A stretch of DNA of 64,000 nucleotides from Polychytrium aggregatum (Eukaryota > Chytridiomycota > Chytridiomycetes > Polychytriales): assembly GCF_025602895.1 (NCBI RefSeq), contig NW_026516281.1, positions 62,001 through 126,000 of the forward strand. Reading direction: 5' to 3'. The translations under genes were made by a program, and so were the position numbers. Under the pieces are notes generated by a model, which saw only the letters and a program-made list of their open reading frames with translations, was not told the origin of the DNA and made no database searches. Position 1 is the first letter of the stretch. Every line of letters starts with the position of its first letter. Below are positions 63,165-64,000 of the stretch, piece after piece.

Positions 63165-64000
63165 ATGGCAAGCATGAATGAGTCTGCTTCAACCACAGCA
63201 TCATCTGCCACCCACCAAATTCAAGCTGAAGCCAGCACAACCTCGTCGATGCCCGATATCACCCAGCACTCACTCGAACACAACCCAGATATCTTCACCA
63301 TCATCTGCTGCAACGACACCTTCCAGCTTGCCCTCGACCACAACACCATCGCAACCCTCCTCCAAGTGTGTAAGCGAGCCCGTCCTGTCCTAAGCTCCAA
63401 GGTGGTTCGCTTCCACAAATGGTGTCAGAATGCAGGACTGTGTCATCCAGATGGGCGGCTACGGATCGGCCTCACCCCCGGCGACCAAATCGCCCTCTCG
63501 CTGCATTGCGCGAATCCAGGCTCAGCCGACCGATCCTGGCTGGAAGATCAAGCATACCAGGGCAATGCATCGGCCTCGTATTTCCTGGCACGGATCCTCC
63601 AAGTCGATCTCGACAGGGAAGCAGTCGATGACGATGAACCTGAAGAGAATAACAAGCGTCAGCAGCTCATCCAATACCTGAATGACGCAGCCCACACAAA
63701 CCACGCAATGGCTCAGTTCCACCTAGCCGGATGTTATCTCAACGGACTTGGAGTCGACCAAGATCAAGCCAAGGCTGTCGAGTTGTATCGCAGTCTTGCA
63801 AAACGCAGAATCCCTCAGGCTCATATTGCCCTTGGTCGATGCTACGAAAGTGGCGAAGGTGTCGAACAAGACTACGACACAGCCATCGAGTGGTACTCAA
63901 AGGCTCCCGACAAGGGCAGCGAAGACGGTCGACTCCATATCGTGTTCCTCCGTGGCTGGCTCTCGTTCATCGGCCATGGTGTCGAACAGAGCGATGTCGC
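63165..64000 (+). CDS. Sel1-repeat (TPR-like) protein, runs off the window
   Basis: An open frame of 278 codons starts at ATG 63165-63167 (CAACATGGC context) and is still open at the window end, so the gene is partial. The N-terminal 45 residues are rich in Ser and Thr. A segment DIFTIICCNDTFQLALDHNT is followed by LLQVCKRARPVLSSKVVRFH, which has no assigned family. Sel1 repeats begin around residue 170: AMAQFHLAGCYLNGLGVDQD followed by QAKAVELYRSLAKR, then PQAHIALGRCYESGEGVEQD followed by YDTAIEWYSKA. Sel1 repeats build alpha-solenoids that hold protein partners, often in signalling or ER quality control. The specific role is unknown. No intron is visible in the part shown. Confidence 0.85.
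   Translation, partial: MASMNESASTTASSATHQIQAEASTTSSMPDITQHSLEHNPDIFTIICCNDTFQLALDHNTIATLLQVCKRARPVLSSKVVRFHKWCQNAGLCHPDGRLRIGLTPGDQIALSLHCANPGSADRSWLEDQAYQGNASASYFLARILQVDLDREAVDDDEPEENNKRQQLIQYLNDAAHTNHAMAQFHLAGCYLNGLGVDQDQAKAVELYRSLAKRRIPQAHIALGRCYESGEGVEQDYDTAIEWYSKAPDKGSEDGRLHIVFLRGWLSFIGHGVEQSDV

Overview
The window reads as nuclear DNA of an early-diverging fungus, most likely a zoosporic (chytrid-like) lineage; this is an inference. Support comes from dense genes on both strands, many short GT-AG introns (roughly 50-400 bp) that split otherwise well conserved opisthokont proteins, fungal-type subunits (Spt20, Tho2, Mak3-type NatC), and G+C-rich spacers full of short tandem repeats. 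No tRNA, rRNA, CRISPR array or virus-derived element was recognised.

Layout, left to right: a Ctf4/WDHD1 replisome adaptor (minus, 1.2-7.5 kb); a 2.5 kb spacer holding a regular array of a GCCCGTG motif; a major-facilitator transporter (minus, 10.0-12.3); a large PH-RhoGAP protein (minus, 13.5-18.7); a repeat-rich spacer; the NatC catalytic subunit Naa30/Mak3 (minus, 20.3-22.0); the Rab geranylgeranyl transferase alpha subunit (minus, 22.2-25.6); then, divergently, the THO complex subunit Tho2/THOC2 (plus, 26.1-34.4). Next come an isochorismatase-fold hydrolase (minus, 34.5-35.6), a replication factor C small subunit (minus, 36.1-37.6) framed by a 182-bp inverted repeat, the SAGA subunit Spt20 (minus, 38.1-42.3 or beyond), an epsin (minus, 43.2-47.2), a glucose-6-phosphate 1-epimerase (minus, 47.8-49.8), a polyglutamine SH3 protein (minus, 50.6-52.9), a transcription-factor-like protein (plus, 54.9-58.0) with a 214-bp pure hexanucleotide array in an apparent intron, an RsmF-type rRNA m5C methyltransferase with a possible mitochondrial presequence (minus, 59.0-61.9), and the start of a Sel1-repeat protein (plus, 63.2 to the window end).

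The genes do not form one pathway. They are housekeeping functions: replication fork (Ctf4, RFC), transcription and mRNA export (Spt20, Tho2), membrane traffic (RabGGTase alpha, epsin, RhoGAP), protein acetylation, rRNA modification and sugar-phosphate chemistry. The unusual signals lie mostly outside the coding exons: the inverted repeat around RFC, the GCCCGTG array with about 41-bp spacing, the intronic hexanucleotide array, and a small family of dispersed repeats. Three introns with GC-AG boundaries also stand out.

Exon coordinates quoted in the entries were derived by hand from splice signals and checked for reading phase where stated. Starts and exon edges marked provisional were not resolved.
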